Assembly: GCF_001458255.1 (NCBI RefSeq)
Contig: NZ_CYSB01000026.1
Coordinates: 1 to 64,000, forward strand
Length of the DNA stretch: 64,000 nucleotides
DNA from: Thalassovita autumnalis
Lineage (GTDB): Bacteria; Pseudomonadota; Alphaproteobacteria; Rhodobacterales; Rhodobacteraceae
Direction of reading: 5' to 3'
Both the position numbers and the translations under genes were made by a program. Positions within the stretch are counted from its first letter, which is position 1. The number at the start of each line of letters is the position of its first letter. Positions 35,762 through 45,918 of this stretch are shown in pieces. The notes under the pieces are model-generated. The model was not told where the DNA came from. It was given only the letters and a program-made list of their open reading frames with translations, and made no database searches.

Positions 35762-37315
35762 ATGATGTATTTTATCGATGTCGTTTATGTTGGCGCCACT
35801 GCTTTGCTGGCCTCAGGCTTGTCCTATCGGCTGCTGGAATGGCAGTCCAAAAAGAACCTGCCCCCGATCACAAGGATCGAACCTGAAACGATTTTCCTGT
35901 TTGAAGGGGACCGTTTGATTGACACCAGCGACTGCGCCGAACAGCTGCTGGCGATGCATCATATCGAAGGTCGCAGATGGTCAGACCTGCGCAGCGTGCT
36001 TGCCGAACGGTTTCCCAATTTTCCTGAATCAGCGCCGCAATCTGCGACAGTTTTGCCCATGATCATCGATTCTCAGGATCATGGTCGCGCCAGTCGCATC
36101 CAGATTGAACAGGTGCGCACGCGGCTGCGGGTTTCTCTCATTGAGCACACTGAAAAAGACGAAAACACCGCTGAACGCTACCAGCGGCGGATCTGGGAAG
36201 GACAGGTAGAGACCCTACGCAACGCCACTCACCACGCCCCCTATCCGATCTGGCAAAGCGATCATGCCGGACGCATCCTCTGGGCCAATACGGCGTATGA
36301 GGATCTGATCACCGCATGTGGCCACACCTTCGAAAGCGAGGATGGCAGCCACACCCTGCCCGCAGTCTTCGATCTGCCCGCATCGCCCGTGTTGCATCGC
36401 CACCGATACCGGACTTCGGTCACGCTGAATCCAGGACAAGAGGTGTTGTGGTACGATGTGAATTCGATCCGTGAGGACCGCTTCACCATGCATTATGCGA
36501 TCGACATCAACGCAGTCGTGCAGGGTGAAGCCGCGCAGCGGACCTTTGTGCAGACCTTGACCAAGACCTTTGCCCAGCTGTCGATCGGTCTTGCGATATT
36601 TGACCGAAAACGGGTTTTGACCCTGTTCAATCCCGCCCTGACGGATCTGACCCACCTGCCGCCCGGATTTTTATCCAACAAGCCGAGTTTGCACAGTTTC
36701 TTTGACCAGCTGCGAAACGCCCAGATCATGCCGGAACCGCGCAGCTACGCGGAATGGCGGGACGATCTGTCAGATCTGGCCAATGCCGCAGCAGATGGGC
36801 AATATCAGGAAACCTGGAGCCTGCCGTCCGGACAGACCTACCGCGTCTCGGGCCGCCCGCATCCCGACGGGGCAATTGCCTTCTTGTTCGAAGATGTCAG
36901 CGCCGAAGTGTCACTCAATCGGCGTTTCCGCACCGATATGGAGTTGAACCAAGCCGTTCTGGATCTGATCCCACAGCCGATCGCGCTGTTTTCGTTCCAA
37001 AACACCCTGCAATTTCGCAATCAGGCCTACCGGGATCTTTGGCCGGATGAGCCAGATGTCGATGATGCGGAGGTCAGTATTGCAAACAGCCTCGCGCATT
37101 GGTGCCGCCACAGCAAAAGTGGCGCCAGTTTCGCCTCCCTGGCCGAAGGATTGGCGCATGACGGTCCGATCAGTCTGGATCAGGCGTCGCTGCGCCTGAC
37201 GAATGGCAGGTCTCTGCGGGTGATGGTGGATCGCCTGGCCGGTGGCGCGCATATGTTGTGGTTTTCCGATGCGGAAAACTGCAAACCCCGGTTGGAGCTG
37301 GTCAAAACCGCCTGA
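35762..37315 (+). CDS. PAS domain membrane protein without a kinase domain (DivL-like candidate)
   Basis: The 517-residue protein has one N-terminal membrane segment (about residues 4-22) and several PAS-like regions (clearest at about 155-245, 260-375 and 395-500, for example IWQSDHAGRILWANTAYEDL and LGLAIFD-type strands). It ends without a histidine-kinase core: there is no H-box and no HATPase motifs. It lies between regB and tsaE. In Rhodobacteraceae a PAS protein related to DivL, which acts on the CckA-ChpT-CtrA pathway, has been described; this may be that protein, but I infer this only from architecture and remembered context. Confidence 0.7.
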   Translation: MMYFIDVVYVGATALLASGLSYRLLEWQSKKNLPPITRIEPETIFLFEGDRLIDTSDCAEQLLAMHHIEGRRWSDLRSVLAERFPNFPESAPQSATVLPMIIDSQDHGRASRIQIEQVRTRLRVSLIEHTEKDENTAERYQRRIWEGQVETLRNATHHAPYPIWQSDHAGRILWANTAYEDLITACGHTFESEDGSHTLPAVFDLPASPVLHRHRYRTSVTLNPGQEVLWYDVNSIREDRFTMHYAIDINAVVQGEAAQRTFVQTLTKTFAQLSIGLAIFDRKRVLTLFNPALTDLTHLPPGFLSNKPSLHSFFDQLRNAQIMPEPRSYAEWRDDLSDLANAAADGQYQETWSLPSGQTYRVSGRPHPDGAIAFLFEDVSAEVSLNRRFRTDMELNQAVLDLIPQPIALFSFQNTLQFRNQAYRDLWPDEPDVDDAEVSIANSLAHWCRHSKSGASFASLAEGLAHDGPISLDQASLRLTNGRSLRVMVDRLAGGAHMLWFSDAENCKPRLELVKTA

Positions 37316-37368
37316 CCGGTCCCCCCGGTTTCCCTTGCAGCCACCGGTGCAACGGGTAATCTCGCGCC

Positions 37369-37851
37369 ATGCTCAAACTGCACCTTTCCTCCGCCGAGGC
37401 CACCGCTGATCTGGCCCGTGCCATTGCACCCCTGTTACAGCCAGGTGATGTCCTGCTGCTGGAAGGCGGCATCGGCGCCGGCAAGACCCATTTCGCCCGT
37501 TCTTTGATCCAGTCACTTCTGCTGGAGCCTGAAGATGTGCCCTCACCCACCTTCACCTTGGTGCAGGTCTATGACGGCGAAAGCTGCGAGATTTGGCATA
37601 GCGACCTCTACCGCCTGTCTGACCCGGACGAAGCGGTTGAACTGGGTCTGGAGGAGGCTTTTGAAACCGCGATCTGCCTGGTGGAATGGCCTGATCGACT
37701 GGCGGATCTGACGCCGCAGTCTGCGCTGAACCTCACCTTCGCCGTCGCCGAAGAGGGCAGCCGTGATCTGACCCTCAGCTGGCAGGATGCCCGCTGGCTA
37801 GAACGGCTGAAAGATGTGATCGGATCTGACACGCAGGACGGCGCCGCATGA
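37369..37851 (+). CDS. tsaE: tRNA threonylcarbamoyladenosine ATPase TsaE
   Basis: TsaE is the ATPase that resets the TsaBD complex in t6A synthesis. The 160-residue protein has Walker A GGIGAGKTHFARSL, PSPTFTLVQVYDG, HSDLYRLSDPDEAVELGLEE, and VEWPDRL. It overlaps the next gene by four bases (ATGA). The partner tsaD is at 19826; tsaB and tsaC are not in the window. Confidence 0.94.
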   Translation: MLKLHLSSAEATADLARAIAPLLQPGDVLLLEGGIGAGKTHFARSLIQSLLLEPEDVPSPTFTLVQVYDGESCEIWHSDLYRLSDPDEAVELGLEEAFETAICLVEWPDRLADLTPQSALNLTFAVAEEGSRDLTLSWQDARWLERLKDVIGSDTQDGAA

Positions 37852-38852
37852 CCCGCTCCGCCGCTGCATTTTTGGCGCAAACCGAATGGGCCGATGCCCG
37901 CCGCAGCCCGTTGGCCGGGGATGCCTCAGCACGGCGTTATGAACGCCTGCATCTGGGGCATAGAACCGCCGTTTTGATGGATGCCCCACCAGCCAGCGGT
38001 GAGGATATCCGCCCCTTCACCAAAATCGCCCGCCATCTGACCGGGCTAGGCTTTTCAGCCCCCGCCATTCTGGCAGAGGACGCCGCGCAGGGCTTTCTGC
38101 TGCTGGAGGATTTCGGCGATGCCTTGCTGGCGCGACTGACAGCGCAGGATCCTGCCTGTCAGACCCCGCTATACACCGCCGCAACAGATGTTTTGATCGC
38201 ACTGCACCAAAGCCCACCCCCCGATGGGATTGAGGCCTTCACGCCGGATGTGATGATGGATCAGGTGGCCCCATTGTGGGATTGGTATGTGGGGCAGGGT
38301 GTGGCGCAACCCGAATTGGCAGAACGGTTTTCGACCCTGTTCCAGCCTATTTTGCGCCAATATGCCAATGATCAGTCGGTGATGATCCTACGCGATTATC
38401 ACGCCGAAAACCTGATTCACCTCCCCGACAGAACCGGTGTTCGCCAAATGGGGCTACTGGATTTTCAGGACGCCAAAGCCGCACAACCGGCCTATGATCT
38501 TGTCTCACTGATGCAGGACGCCCGGCGGGACGTGCCTGAGGCGCTGGAGCGATCAATGATCGACCACTATTTGGCCAATTCCAGCCGGAATAGAGACGAT
38601 TTTGAAACCAGCTACGCCGTGCTGGGCCTACAACGCAATCTGCGTATTCTAGGGGTATTGACCCGCCTTTGCCTGCATCTGGGCAAGGCGCATTACGTTG
38701 ATTTTCTGCCCCGCGTCTGGGGGTATGTGCAGCGCAACCTTGCCAATCCGGTACACTCACAACTACGCCCGATACTGGCGGATTTGCCCACCCCCACCGC
38801 TGAATTTTGCCAAGACCTGAAAGACCGCGCCGCCACATGCCCAGATCTGTAA
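37848..38852 (+). CDS. amgK: Phosphotransferase, probable anomeric MurNAc/GlcNAc kinase AmgK
   Basis: This is an aminoglycoside phosphotransferase-fold kinase. The 334-residue protein has an N-lobe with GDASARRYERL, the catalytic-loop motif RDYHAENLIHL, and the metal-binding LLDFQDA. Next to murU it fits AmgK, which phosphorylates MurNAc and GlcNAc at C1 in peptidoglycan recycling. It lies between tsaE and murU with overlaps at both ends (4 and 16 bases). The kinase function is inferred from the neighbour and the family. Confidence 0.8.
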   Translation: MTRSAAAFLAQTEWADARRSPLAGDASARRYERLHLGHRTAVLMDAPPASGEDIRPFTKIARHLTGLGFSAPAILAEDAAQGFLLLEDFGDALLARLTAQDPACQTPLYTAATDVLIALHQSPPPDGIEAFTPDVMMDQVAPLWDWYVGQGVAQPELAERFSTLFQPILRQYANDQSVMILRDYHAENLIHLPDRTGVRQMGLLDFQDAKAAQPAYDLVSLMQDARRDVPEALERSMIDHYLANSSRNRDDFETSYAVLGLQRNLRILGVLTRLCLHLGKAHYVDFLPRVWGYVQRNLANPVHSQLRPILADLPTPTAEFCQDLKDRAATCPDL

Positions 38853-39532
38853 ACCCCGATACCGTGATGCTGTTCGCCGCCGGGTTCGGCACCCGGATGG
38901 GGGCGCTGACGGCGGAGCGGCCCAAACCCCTGGTGCTGGTCGCGGGCCGCGCCTTGATAGATCACGCGTTGGATCTGACTGCCGCGGTAGGGATCAGCAA
39001 AACCGTGGTTAATCTGCATTACCGGGGTCAGATGATCCGCGATCACCTGGCAGGGCGTCAGATCCTCTTCGCGGAGGAGCCGGAAATCCTGGAAACCGGG
39101 GGCGGATTGAAGGCAGCGCTGCCGCTTTTGGGCCCGGATCCGGTGCTGACGCTGAATTCTGATGCGATCTGGCAGGGCCCAAACCCGATTGAGGCGCTTC
39201 TGGCGGCTTGGGATCCCACCCGGATGGATGCGCTGATGATGCTGATTCCGCCCAAACAGGCTCTGGGCTACGCAGGGCTGGGTGATTTTCACATGGCAGA
39301 AGGGGGTCAGCTCACCCGCGGGCCCGGTGCGATCTATGGCGGGGTGCAGATCCTTAAAACCGAAGGTTTGTATGAGATCAATCAAAACGCCTTTTCCTTG
39401 AACCTGCTTTGGGATCAAATGCTGTCAAAGGGCCGGCTGTTCGGCCTGACCTACCCCGGCGCATGGTGTGACGTTGGCAATCCCGACGGTCTGAAACTGG
39501 CCGAAGACCTGATTGGAACCAAAGATGTTTGA
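38837..39532 (+). CDS. murU: Nucleotidyltransferase, probable MurNAc-1-phosphate uridylyltransferase MurU
   Basis: The 231-residue protein is a sugar-1-phosphate nucleotidyltransferase: VMLFAAGFGTRMGALTAERPK holds the nucleotide-binding loop, TLNSDAIW the metal-binding Asp, and GAWCDVGNPDGL the C-terminal loop. With amgK it fits the AmgK-MurU route that turns recycled MurNAc into UDP-MurNAc. The ATG at 38837 lies inside the end of amgK; an ATG 30 bases earlier is in frame but less likely. Its end overlaps addB by eight bases. Confidence 0.8.
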   Translation: MPRSVNPDTVMLFAAGFGTRMGALTAERPKPLVLVAGRALIDHALDLTAAVGISKTVVNLHYRGQMIRDHLAGRQILFAEEPEILETGGGLKAALPLLGPDPVLTLNSDAIWQGPNPIEALLAAWDPTRMDALMMLIPPKQALGYAGLGDFHMAEGGQLTRGPGAIYGGVQILKTEGLYEINQNAFSLNLLWDQMLSKGRLFGLTYPGAWCDVGNPDGLKLAEDLIGTKDV

Positions 39533-42473
39533 CCCCAGCCCCCGCCCACGTGTCTACGGCGTGCCTTCGGGCGTTGATTTCCCCAAGGCGCTGGCGAACG
39601 GGTTGATGGCGCGGTCAGACCGCAGCCGCCCGGACCAGTTGGCCCGCGCGCAGGTTCTGCTGAACTCCACCCGTATGGCCCGCCGTGTGCGTGAGGTGTT
39701 TGATGCCGGCCCCGCGCTGCTGCTGCCACGTCTGGGGTTGGTCACCAATCCGGGCGCCAGTCTGGACACAGGCAAACGCCTGCCCGACATACCCGAAGCT
39801 GTTTCCCCCCTGCGACGACGGTTGGAGCTAACGCAGCTGGTCGACCGCCTGCTGGACAGCCAGCCGGATCTGGCGCCGCGGGCCTCGCTCTATGATCTGT
39901 CGGACAGTCTGGCCGCCCTGATGGATGAGATGCACGGCGAAGGTGTGGATCCCGATGTGCTGCGCGATCTCGATGTCAGCGATGAAAGCGGGCACTGGAA
40001 ACGGGCGCTGGGGTTTCTGGACATTGTGCAGCACTTTTTCACCGATGCGCATGAAGCGCCGGACAAGGAAACCCGCGCCCGTATGGTGGTCAACGCGCTG
40101 GCTGAGGGATGGGCGGATGCCCCGCCAGAGCACCCGGTGATCATCGCAGGCTCCACCGGGTCGCGCGGCACCACGATGTTGCTGATGAAAGCCGTGGCGC
40201 AGCTGCCGCAGGGGGCGATTGTGTTGCCCGGCTTTGATTTTGACATGTCCGCGCAGGGCTGGGCCGATCTGAAAGACGCGCTGACCAGCGAAGATCACCC
40301 GCAATACCGCTACGCCAAACTGTTGGAAGAACTGGGCCTGACCCATCGTGATGTCGAACGCTGGGACACTAGCGAAGCGCCGTCAGAGGCGCGCAATAAG
40401 TTGGTGTCGCTGGCGTTGCGACCTGCGCCTGTGACCGATCAATGGCTGGAGGAGGGTCCACATCTCACCGGTCTGGATCAGGCATTCGCCGGGGTCACTC
40501 TGGTTGAGGCCCAGTCACAACGGGATGAGGCTCTGGCGATTGCTCTGCGCTTACGTCAGGCGGCGGAGGACGGCAAAACCGCCGCCTTGATCACACCGGA
40601 CCGGATGCTGACGCGTCAGGTCAGTTCGGCCCTCAGCCGGTGGAACATCACGCCCGATGACTCGGCCGGGACGCCATTGCAACTGACCGCTCCGGGGCGC
40701 TTCCTGCGCCATGTTTCGGCTCTGTTTCACCGCAAACTGACCTCTGAGGCTCTGCTGGTCCTGCTAATGCATCCGCTGTGTCACACGGGCGGTAAACGCG
40801 GCGACCACTTGCTATTGACCCGCGAATTGGAGCTGATGATCCGCCGCCGTGGTATGCCGTTCCCTGATGCCGAGGTGCTGCGCGCCTGGGCCGTCGCGCG
40901 GGATGAAGAGATGGCAACGCCTTGGGTCGAATGGCTGATCGCCTGCTTCCTTGAGAAGGACATGGGCGGCAAGGCCATGCTGACCGATCACCTAACTGCC
41001 CATCTGGCGCTGGCTGAACGGATCGCCGACGGAAGCGCGCCCGAGAAAGTCAGCGAGCTGTGGCAGGAACAGGCGGGCCGCGCGGCTGAGGCGACGGTCG
41101 CCCGACTGCAAGCGGATGCCGATGCCGGGGGGGAACTCAGCCCGCTGGATTACGCCGACCTGTTTGGTGCGGTGCTGTCACAGGGCGAGCTGCGCAACCC
41201 CGATGAACCACATCCAAACATCTTGATCTGGGGCACGTTGGAGGCCCGTGTGCAGGGCGCCGATCTGGTCATTCTGGGTGGCCTGAATGAGGCCAGCTGG
41301 CCCGAAATGCCCAAACCCGACCCGTGGCTGAACCGCAAAATGCGCCATGATGCAGGTCTGTTGCTGCCGGAACGGCGCATTGGCCTGTCGGCGCATGATT
41401 TCCAACAGGCGATTGGTGCGCCCGAGGTCTGGCTGACCCGCTCGGTCCGATCCGAGGATGCGGAAACCGTGCCCTCGCGGTGGTTGAACCGAATGGTTAA
41501 CCTGATGAACGGTCTGCCGGAACAGGGTGGTGTTGCAGCGCTAGAGGGTGCGCGCGCCCGCGGTCATCACTGGCTGGCGATGGCCCGCAAGCTGGAAGAA
41601 CCAGGTACAACCGCACCGGCACCGCGCCCGTCCCCACGCCCGCCCGTTGCCGCCCGTCCGCGCCAACTGTCGGTCACGGAAATCCAACGCCTGATCCGCG
41701 ATCCTTATGCGATCTACGCCAAACATGTGCTGCGTCTGCGCCCGCTGGATCCGCTGATGCGGGCCCCCGATGCCCTGCTGCGCGGGATCGTCACCCACTC
41801 GGTTCTGGAACAGTTCATCGATGACACCCAAGCCGATCCCGACGCGATGACTGCCGACCATTTGCGCGGACTGACAGACTCTATTCTGGCGGAAAACGTA
41901 CCTTGGCCCGACACGCGCACCCTGTGGGAGGCACGTATTCACCGCATTGCCGATTGGTTTGTCGCCACTGAAAAGGACCGCCGTCAACGCGCCACCCCAA
42001 CCCATTTTGAGGAAAAGGGTGAGCTGCGCATGGCCGAGCATGATTTCACCCTGACCGCCCGCGCCGACCGTATCGACATTGACGACATGGGGCGCGCTCA
42101 TATCTACGATTACAAAACCGGCACGCCCCCCACCGCCAAGGCACAGATCGCGTTCAACAAACAGCTTCTGTTGGAGGCCGCGATGGTCAGCCAAGGTGCC
42201 TTTGAAAAGATCGGCATGGCCGATGTGGCGCGCGCCCTGTTCATTGGCCTTGGCGCCAAACCGGCCGAGGTCCGCGCCCCGCTGGAAGAGGAAACGGTCG
42301 AACAGGTTTGGGAAAAATTCGAAAAGCTCATCAGCCGCTATTTCGACCCCGCACAAGGCTACACCGCCCGCCGCGCGCTGTTCAAAGACGATGACTTTGC
42401 CGAATATGACCAGCTGGCCCGCTTCGGCGAATGGGATGTGACCAGCAAGGCGCAGGCGGAGGATCTGTCATGA
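39525..42473 (+). CDS. addB: Double-strand break repair protein AddB
   Basis: AddB is the second subunit of the AddAB helicase-nuclease, which processes double-strand breaks for RecA. The 982-residue protein of alphaproteobacterial type starts with VYGVPSGVDFPKALANGL and has helicase-like but mostly inactive motifs (VIIAGSTGSRGTT where Walker A would be, ILGGLNEASWPEMPKPDPWL). The C-terminal nuclease domain holds the Asp and Glu/Lys set around ADRIDIDDMGRAHIYDYKTG. ATG at 39525 overlaps murU. Its stop overlaps the addA start (ATGA). Confidence 0.92.
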   Translation: MFDPSPRPRVYGVPSGVDFPKALANGLMARSDRSRPDQLARAQVLLNSTRMARRVREVFDAGPALLLPRLGLVTNPGASLDTGKRLPDIPEAVSPLRRRLELTQLVDRLLDSQPDLAPRASLYDLSDSLAALMDEMHGEGVDPDVLRDLDVSDESGHWKRALGFLDIVQHFFTDAHEAPDKETRARMVVNALAEGWADAPPEHPVIIAGSTGSRGTTMLLMKAVAQLPQGAIVLPGFDFDMSAQGWADLKDALTSEDHPQYRYAKLLEELGLTHRDVERWDTSEAPSEARNKLVSLALRPAPVTDQWLEEGPHLTGLDQAFAGVTLVEAQSQRDEALAIALRLRQAAEDGKTAALITPDRMLTRQVSSALSRWNITPDDSAGTPLQLTAPGRFLRHVSALFHRKLTSEALLVLLMHPLCHTGGKRGDHLLLTRELELMIRRRGMPFPDAEVLRAWAVARDEEMATPWVEWLIACFLEKDMGGKAMLTDHLTAHLALAERIADGSAPEKVSELWQEQAGRAAEATVARLQADADAGGELSPLDYADLFGAVLSQGELRNPDEPHPNILIWGTLEARVQGADLVILGGLNEASWPEMPKPDPWLNRKMRHDAGLLLPERRIGLSAHDFQQAIGAPEVWLTRSVRSEDAETVPSRWLNRMVNLMNGLPEQGGVAALEGARARGHHWLAMARKLEEPGTTAPAPRPSPRPPVAARPRQLSVTEIQRLIRDPYAIYAKHVLRLRPLDPLMRAPDALLRGIVTHSVLEQFIDDTQADPDAMTADHLRGLTDSILAENVPWPDTRTLWEARIHRIADWFVATEKDRRQRATPTHFEEKGELRMAEHDFTLTARADRIDIDDMGRAHIYDYKTGTPPTAKAQIAFNKQLLLEAAMVSQGAFEKIGMADVARALFIGLGAKPAEVRAPLEEETVEQVWEKFEKLISRYFDPAQGYTARRALFKDDDFAEYDQLARFGEWDVTSKAQAEDLS

Positions 42474-45400
42474 AACGCAATGAGGCGACCGAAAAACAGG
42501 TCCGCGCCGCACGTCCAAACCATTCCACCTGGCTGTCGGCCAATGCGGGATCGGGCAAAACCCGGGTGCTGACCGACCGCGTGGCGCGGCTGCTGCTGGA
42601 GGACGTGCAACCGCAACACATCCTTTGCCTGACCTACACCAAGGCCGCCGCCTCGGAGATGCAGAACCGTCTGTTCAAACGGTTGGGCGAATGGGCGATG
42701 CTGGGTGATGACGCCTTGCGCGCGCAGCTGCTGGATCTAGGCGTGTCCGGCGCCGTCAGCAATGAGGATCTGCGCAACGCCCGCACGCTGTTTGCCCGCG
42801 CGATTGAAACGCCGGGCGGGCTGAAGATCCAGACGATCCACTCTTTCTGTTCCTCCCTCCTGCGCCGTTTCCCGCTGGAGGCGCGGGTGTCGCCCCAGTT
42901 TGCCGAAATGGAAGACCGCGCCGCCGCGCTGCTGCGGGCCGAAATCGTGCAGGATCTGGCCGAGGGTGAGTATGCCGATGTGGTCAAACGTCTGGCGCAG
43001 TTCTTTGGTGGTGAGGACTTCGAAGGGCTGACCGCGGGCATCGTCCACAAACGCGCTGCCTTGGCTGAACCGCTGGATCATGCGGGCGTCATGGCGCTGT
43101 TCGATCTGCCCGCTGATTTCGACACTACCTCGCTGGAAAAGGATGTTTTCCTAGGCGCAGAGGATGCGCTGATCGCTGACATCCTGCCCTATCTGGATGC
43201 TGGCACCAGCACCGATCAGAAGGCCGCAACCAGCCTGCGATTGATCCCGGAGATGTCACTGAAAACCCTGCCGATGCTGGAAAAGCTGTTCCTTTTCGGC
43301 GCTTCTGCCGCCTCACCCTTCGGGGCCAAAATCGGCAAGTTCCCGACCAAGAAAACCCAAGCCAACCTTGGAACCCTGCTGCCCAAGTTGGAGGATTTCA
43401 TGCGTCGGGTCGAAGATGCCCGCGCCCGTCGTCTCAGCTTTGCCGCTGCTCAGAAAACGCTGGCGCTGCATGACTTCGCTGGGCTGTTCCTGCCTGCCTA
43501 TGAGCGGCGCAAACAGATGATGGGCTGGCTGGACTTCGACGATCTGATCCTGAAAGCCCGCGATCTGCTGACCGATCCGGCGGTGGCGGCCTGGGTGCTT
43601 TACCGGTTGGACGGCGGCATTGACCACATTCTGGTGGATGAGGCGCAGGACACCAGCCCGGCCCAATGGAAGGTGATCGAACTGCTGGCGCAGGAATTCA
43701 CCTCGGGCGAGGGCGCGCGGACGGACAAGGAACGCACCATCTTTGTGGTCGGCGATAAGAAACAGTCGATCTATTCCTTCCAGGGCGCGGACCCGCGCGA
43801 ATTTGACCGGATGCAGGCCGAATTTGCCGACCGGTTGGGCGCGACCGAGAAGCCCCTGAACGCGATGGAGCTACAGTTTTCCTTCCGCTCCTCCCACGCG
43901 ATCCTCAGCCTGGTGGATGAGACCTTCAAAGGCCGCGATCAATCCGGATTCCCCGAAGGGTCCGAACACCGCGCCTTCAAGGATCAGATGCCGGGGCGGG
44001 TGGATCTGTGGCCGGTGATCGACCCGACCAAAGACGATAGCGATGAGGAATGGGAAACCCCCGTCGACCGTCTGGGCGCCAAACATCACATGGTGCAGCT
44101 GGCCGATCGCATCGCCCGCGAAATCCGCCGGATGGTGGACGAAAAAGTCACTATTCCAGCTGAAATCGGTCATTCCGGCAGCTACCAGATGCGCCCGGTG
44201 AGTGAGGGGGATTTCCTCATCCTCGTCCAGCGCCGCTCGGCCCTGTTTGCTGAGATCATCCGCGCCTGCAAAGAACAGCGTCTGGCCATTGCGGGTGCTG
44301 ACCGGCTGAAGGTGGGCGCGGAACTGGCTGTGCGCGATCTAGCGGCACTGATGTCATTCCTTGCCACGCCGGAGGACAGCTATTCACTGGCCGTCGCGCT
44401 GAAATCGCCGCTGTTTGGATGGGGCGAACAACAGCTTTTCGACCTCGCCCATCGCCGCAAGGAACGCCACCTCTGGCAGGCGCTGCGTAACCGGCGGGCA
44501 GAGTTCCCTGAGGAGTTGGCCGTGCTGGACGACCTGCGCAGTAAGGCCGATTTCCTGCGCCCCTATGACCTGATCGAGCGGATCCTGACCCGGCATGATG
44601 GCCGCCGCAAGCTGCTGGCCCGTCTGGGGGACGAAGCCGAAGATGGCATCAATGCCTTCCTCGCTCAGGCGCTGAGTTATGAACGCAGCGCAGTGCCGTC
44701 GCTGATCGGCTTTCTGCAATGGATGGAAACCGATGAGCTGGAGATCAAGCGCCAGATGGATGCGGCCTCGGACCGGATCCGGGTGATGACGGTGCATGGA
44801 TCCAAGGGTTTGGAAGCGCCGATCGTCATCATGCCTGACACCGGCAAACGGCTGGTGCAGCTGCGCGACGACCTGCTGGAAGAGGACGGGCAGGTGATGT
44901 GGCGCGTCAGTTCGGACCAAATGCCGGCCAAAATGACCGCGGCCCGCGATGCCCGACTGGCAGCGGAGGAGGCAGAGCGTGATCGCCTGCTCTATGTCGC
45001 AATGACGCGGGCGGAAAAATGGTTGATTGTAGCCGCGGCGGGCGATCTGGGGAAAGACGGCAACGCCTGGTATGACAAGATCGGCGCCGCGATGGACCGG
45101 CAGGGCGCTGGCGAACACGACTTCCCTTTCGGCACCGGTAAACGGGTGAGCCACGGCAATTGGTCGACGGAACCGGCGCCTGCAAAACAGGCCGAAACCA
45201 CACCAGAGGTCACCTTGCCCGCCTGGGCCAGAACGGAGGCCGCAGCGCCTGCGCAGGGGCAGGGCACGCTCAGCCCCTCAGACCTTGGTGGTGCCAAGGC
45301 CCTGCCGGGAGACGCCGGGCTGGATGAAGAGGCCGCTAAAAAGCGTGGCCGTCAGATCCACCTGCTGCTAGAGCATCTGCCGGACGTGCCGCAGGCGCAC

Positions 45401-45844
45401 TGGCCCGCACAGGCGGTCAAACTGCTGGCCACGGGCGAGGATGCGGCGGGCGACGACGCGGTGGCAGCCCTGCTGGCGGAAGCAACGGCCGTCCTGACCG
45501 ACCCCGACCTGCAACACCTGTTCACCGATCAGGCGCTGGCGGAGGTCTCGGTCACCGCCACGCTGAAGGCTCTGCAAGGGCGGCGTATTCACGGCACCAT
45601 CGACCGCCTCATTATCGATCACGACTCTGTGCTTGCGGTGGATTTCAAAACCAATGCCACGGTGCCTGCGGGCCCTGCCGAATGCCCCCTGGGCCTGTTG
45701 CGGCAGATGGCGGCCTATGCCCATGCTTTGCAACAGATTTACCCGGACAAACAGGTGAAAACAGCGCTGCTCTGGACCCGAACCGCACAGCTGATGTTGT
45801 TGCCTGAAACATTGGTCACACAATCCCTTGAGGCGCCCCTCTGA
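42470..45844 (+). CDS. addA: Double-strand break repair helicase-nuclease AddA
   Basis: AddA is the active UvrD-type helicase and nuclease subunit of AddAB. The 1124-residue protein has Walker A SANAGSGKTRVL near the N terminus, motif II HILVDEAQDTSPAQ, FVVGDKKQSIYSFQGA, later motifs VMTVHGSKGLEAPIVI and LLYVAMTRAEKWL, and a C-terminal RecB-type nuclease domain with RIHGTIDRLIIDHDSVLAVDFKTN. The ATG at 42470 overlaps the addB stop. The pair is complete, so the strain uses AddAB rather than RecBCD. Confidence 0.94.
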   Translation: MKRNEATEKQVRAARPNHSTWLSANAGSGKTRVLTDRVARLLLEDVQPQHILCLTYTKAAASEMQNRLFKRLGEWAMLGDDALRAQLLDLGVSGAVSNEDLRNARTLFARAIETPGGLKIQTIHSFCSSLLRRFPLEARVSPQFAEMEDRAAALLRAEIVQDLAEGEYADVVKRLAQFFGGEDFEGLTAGIVHKRAALAEPLDHAGVMALFDLPADFDTTSLEKDVFLGAEDALIADILPYLDAGTSTDQKAATSLRLIPEMSLKTLPMLEKLFLFGASAASPFGAKIGKFPTKKTQANLGTLLPKLEDFMRRVEDARARRLSFAAAQKTLALHDFAGLFLPAYERRKQMMGWLDFDDLILKARDLLTDPAVAAWVLYRLDGGIDHILVDEAQDTSPAQWKVIELLAQEFTSGEGARTDKERTIFVVGDKKQSIYSFQGADPREFDRMQAEFADRLGATEKPLNAMELQFSFRSSHAILSLVDETFKGRDQSGFPEGSEHRAFKDQMPGRVDLWPVIDPTKDDSDEEWETPVDRLGAKHHMVQLADRIAREIRRMVDEKVTIPAEIGHSGSYQMRPVSEGDFLILVQRRSALFAEIIRACKEQRLAIAGADRLKVGAELAVRDLAALMSFLATPEDSYSLAVALKSPLFGWGEQQLFDLAHRRKERHLWQALRNRRAEFPEELAVLDDLRSKADFLRPYDLIERILTRHDGRRKLLARLGDEAEDGINAFLAQALSYERSAVPSLIGFLQWMETDELEIKRQMDAASDRIRVMTVHGSKGLEAPIVIMPDTGKRLVQLRDDLLEEDGQVMWRVSSDQMPAKMTAARDARLAAEEAERDRLLYVAMTRAEKWLIVAAAGDLGKDGNAWYDKIGAAMDRQGAGEHDFPFGTGKRVSHGNWSTEPAPAKQAETTPEVTLPAWARTEAAAPAQGQGTLSPSDLGGAKALPGDAGLDEEAAKKRGRQIHLLLEHLPDVPQAHWPAQAVKLLATGEDAAGDDAVAALLAEATAVLTDPDLQHLFTDQALAEVSVTATLKALQGRRIHGTIDRLIIDHDSVLAVDFKTNATVPAGPAECPLGLLRQMAAYAHALQQIYPDKQVKTALLWTRTAQLMLLPETLVTQSLEAPL

Positions 45845-45918
45845 CCGCTATGTCATCTTGACGCCGCTCAGGCGGATACCTAGGTTCGCCTTCGAACTCA
45901 GTCTTTAGGAGAGAACTC

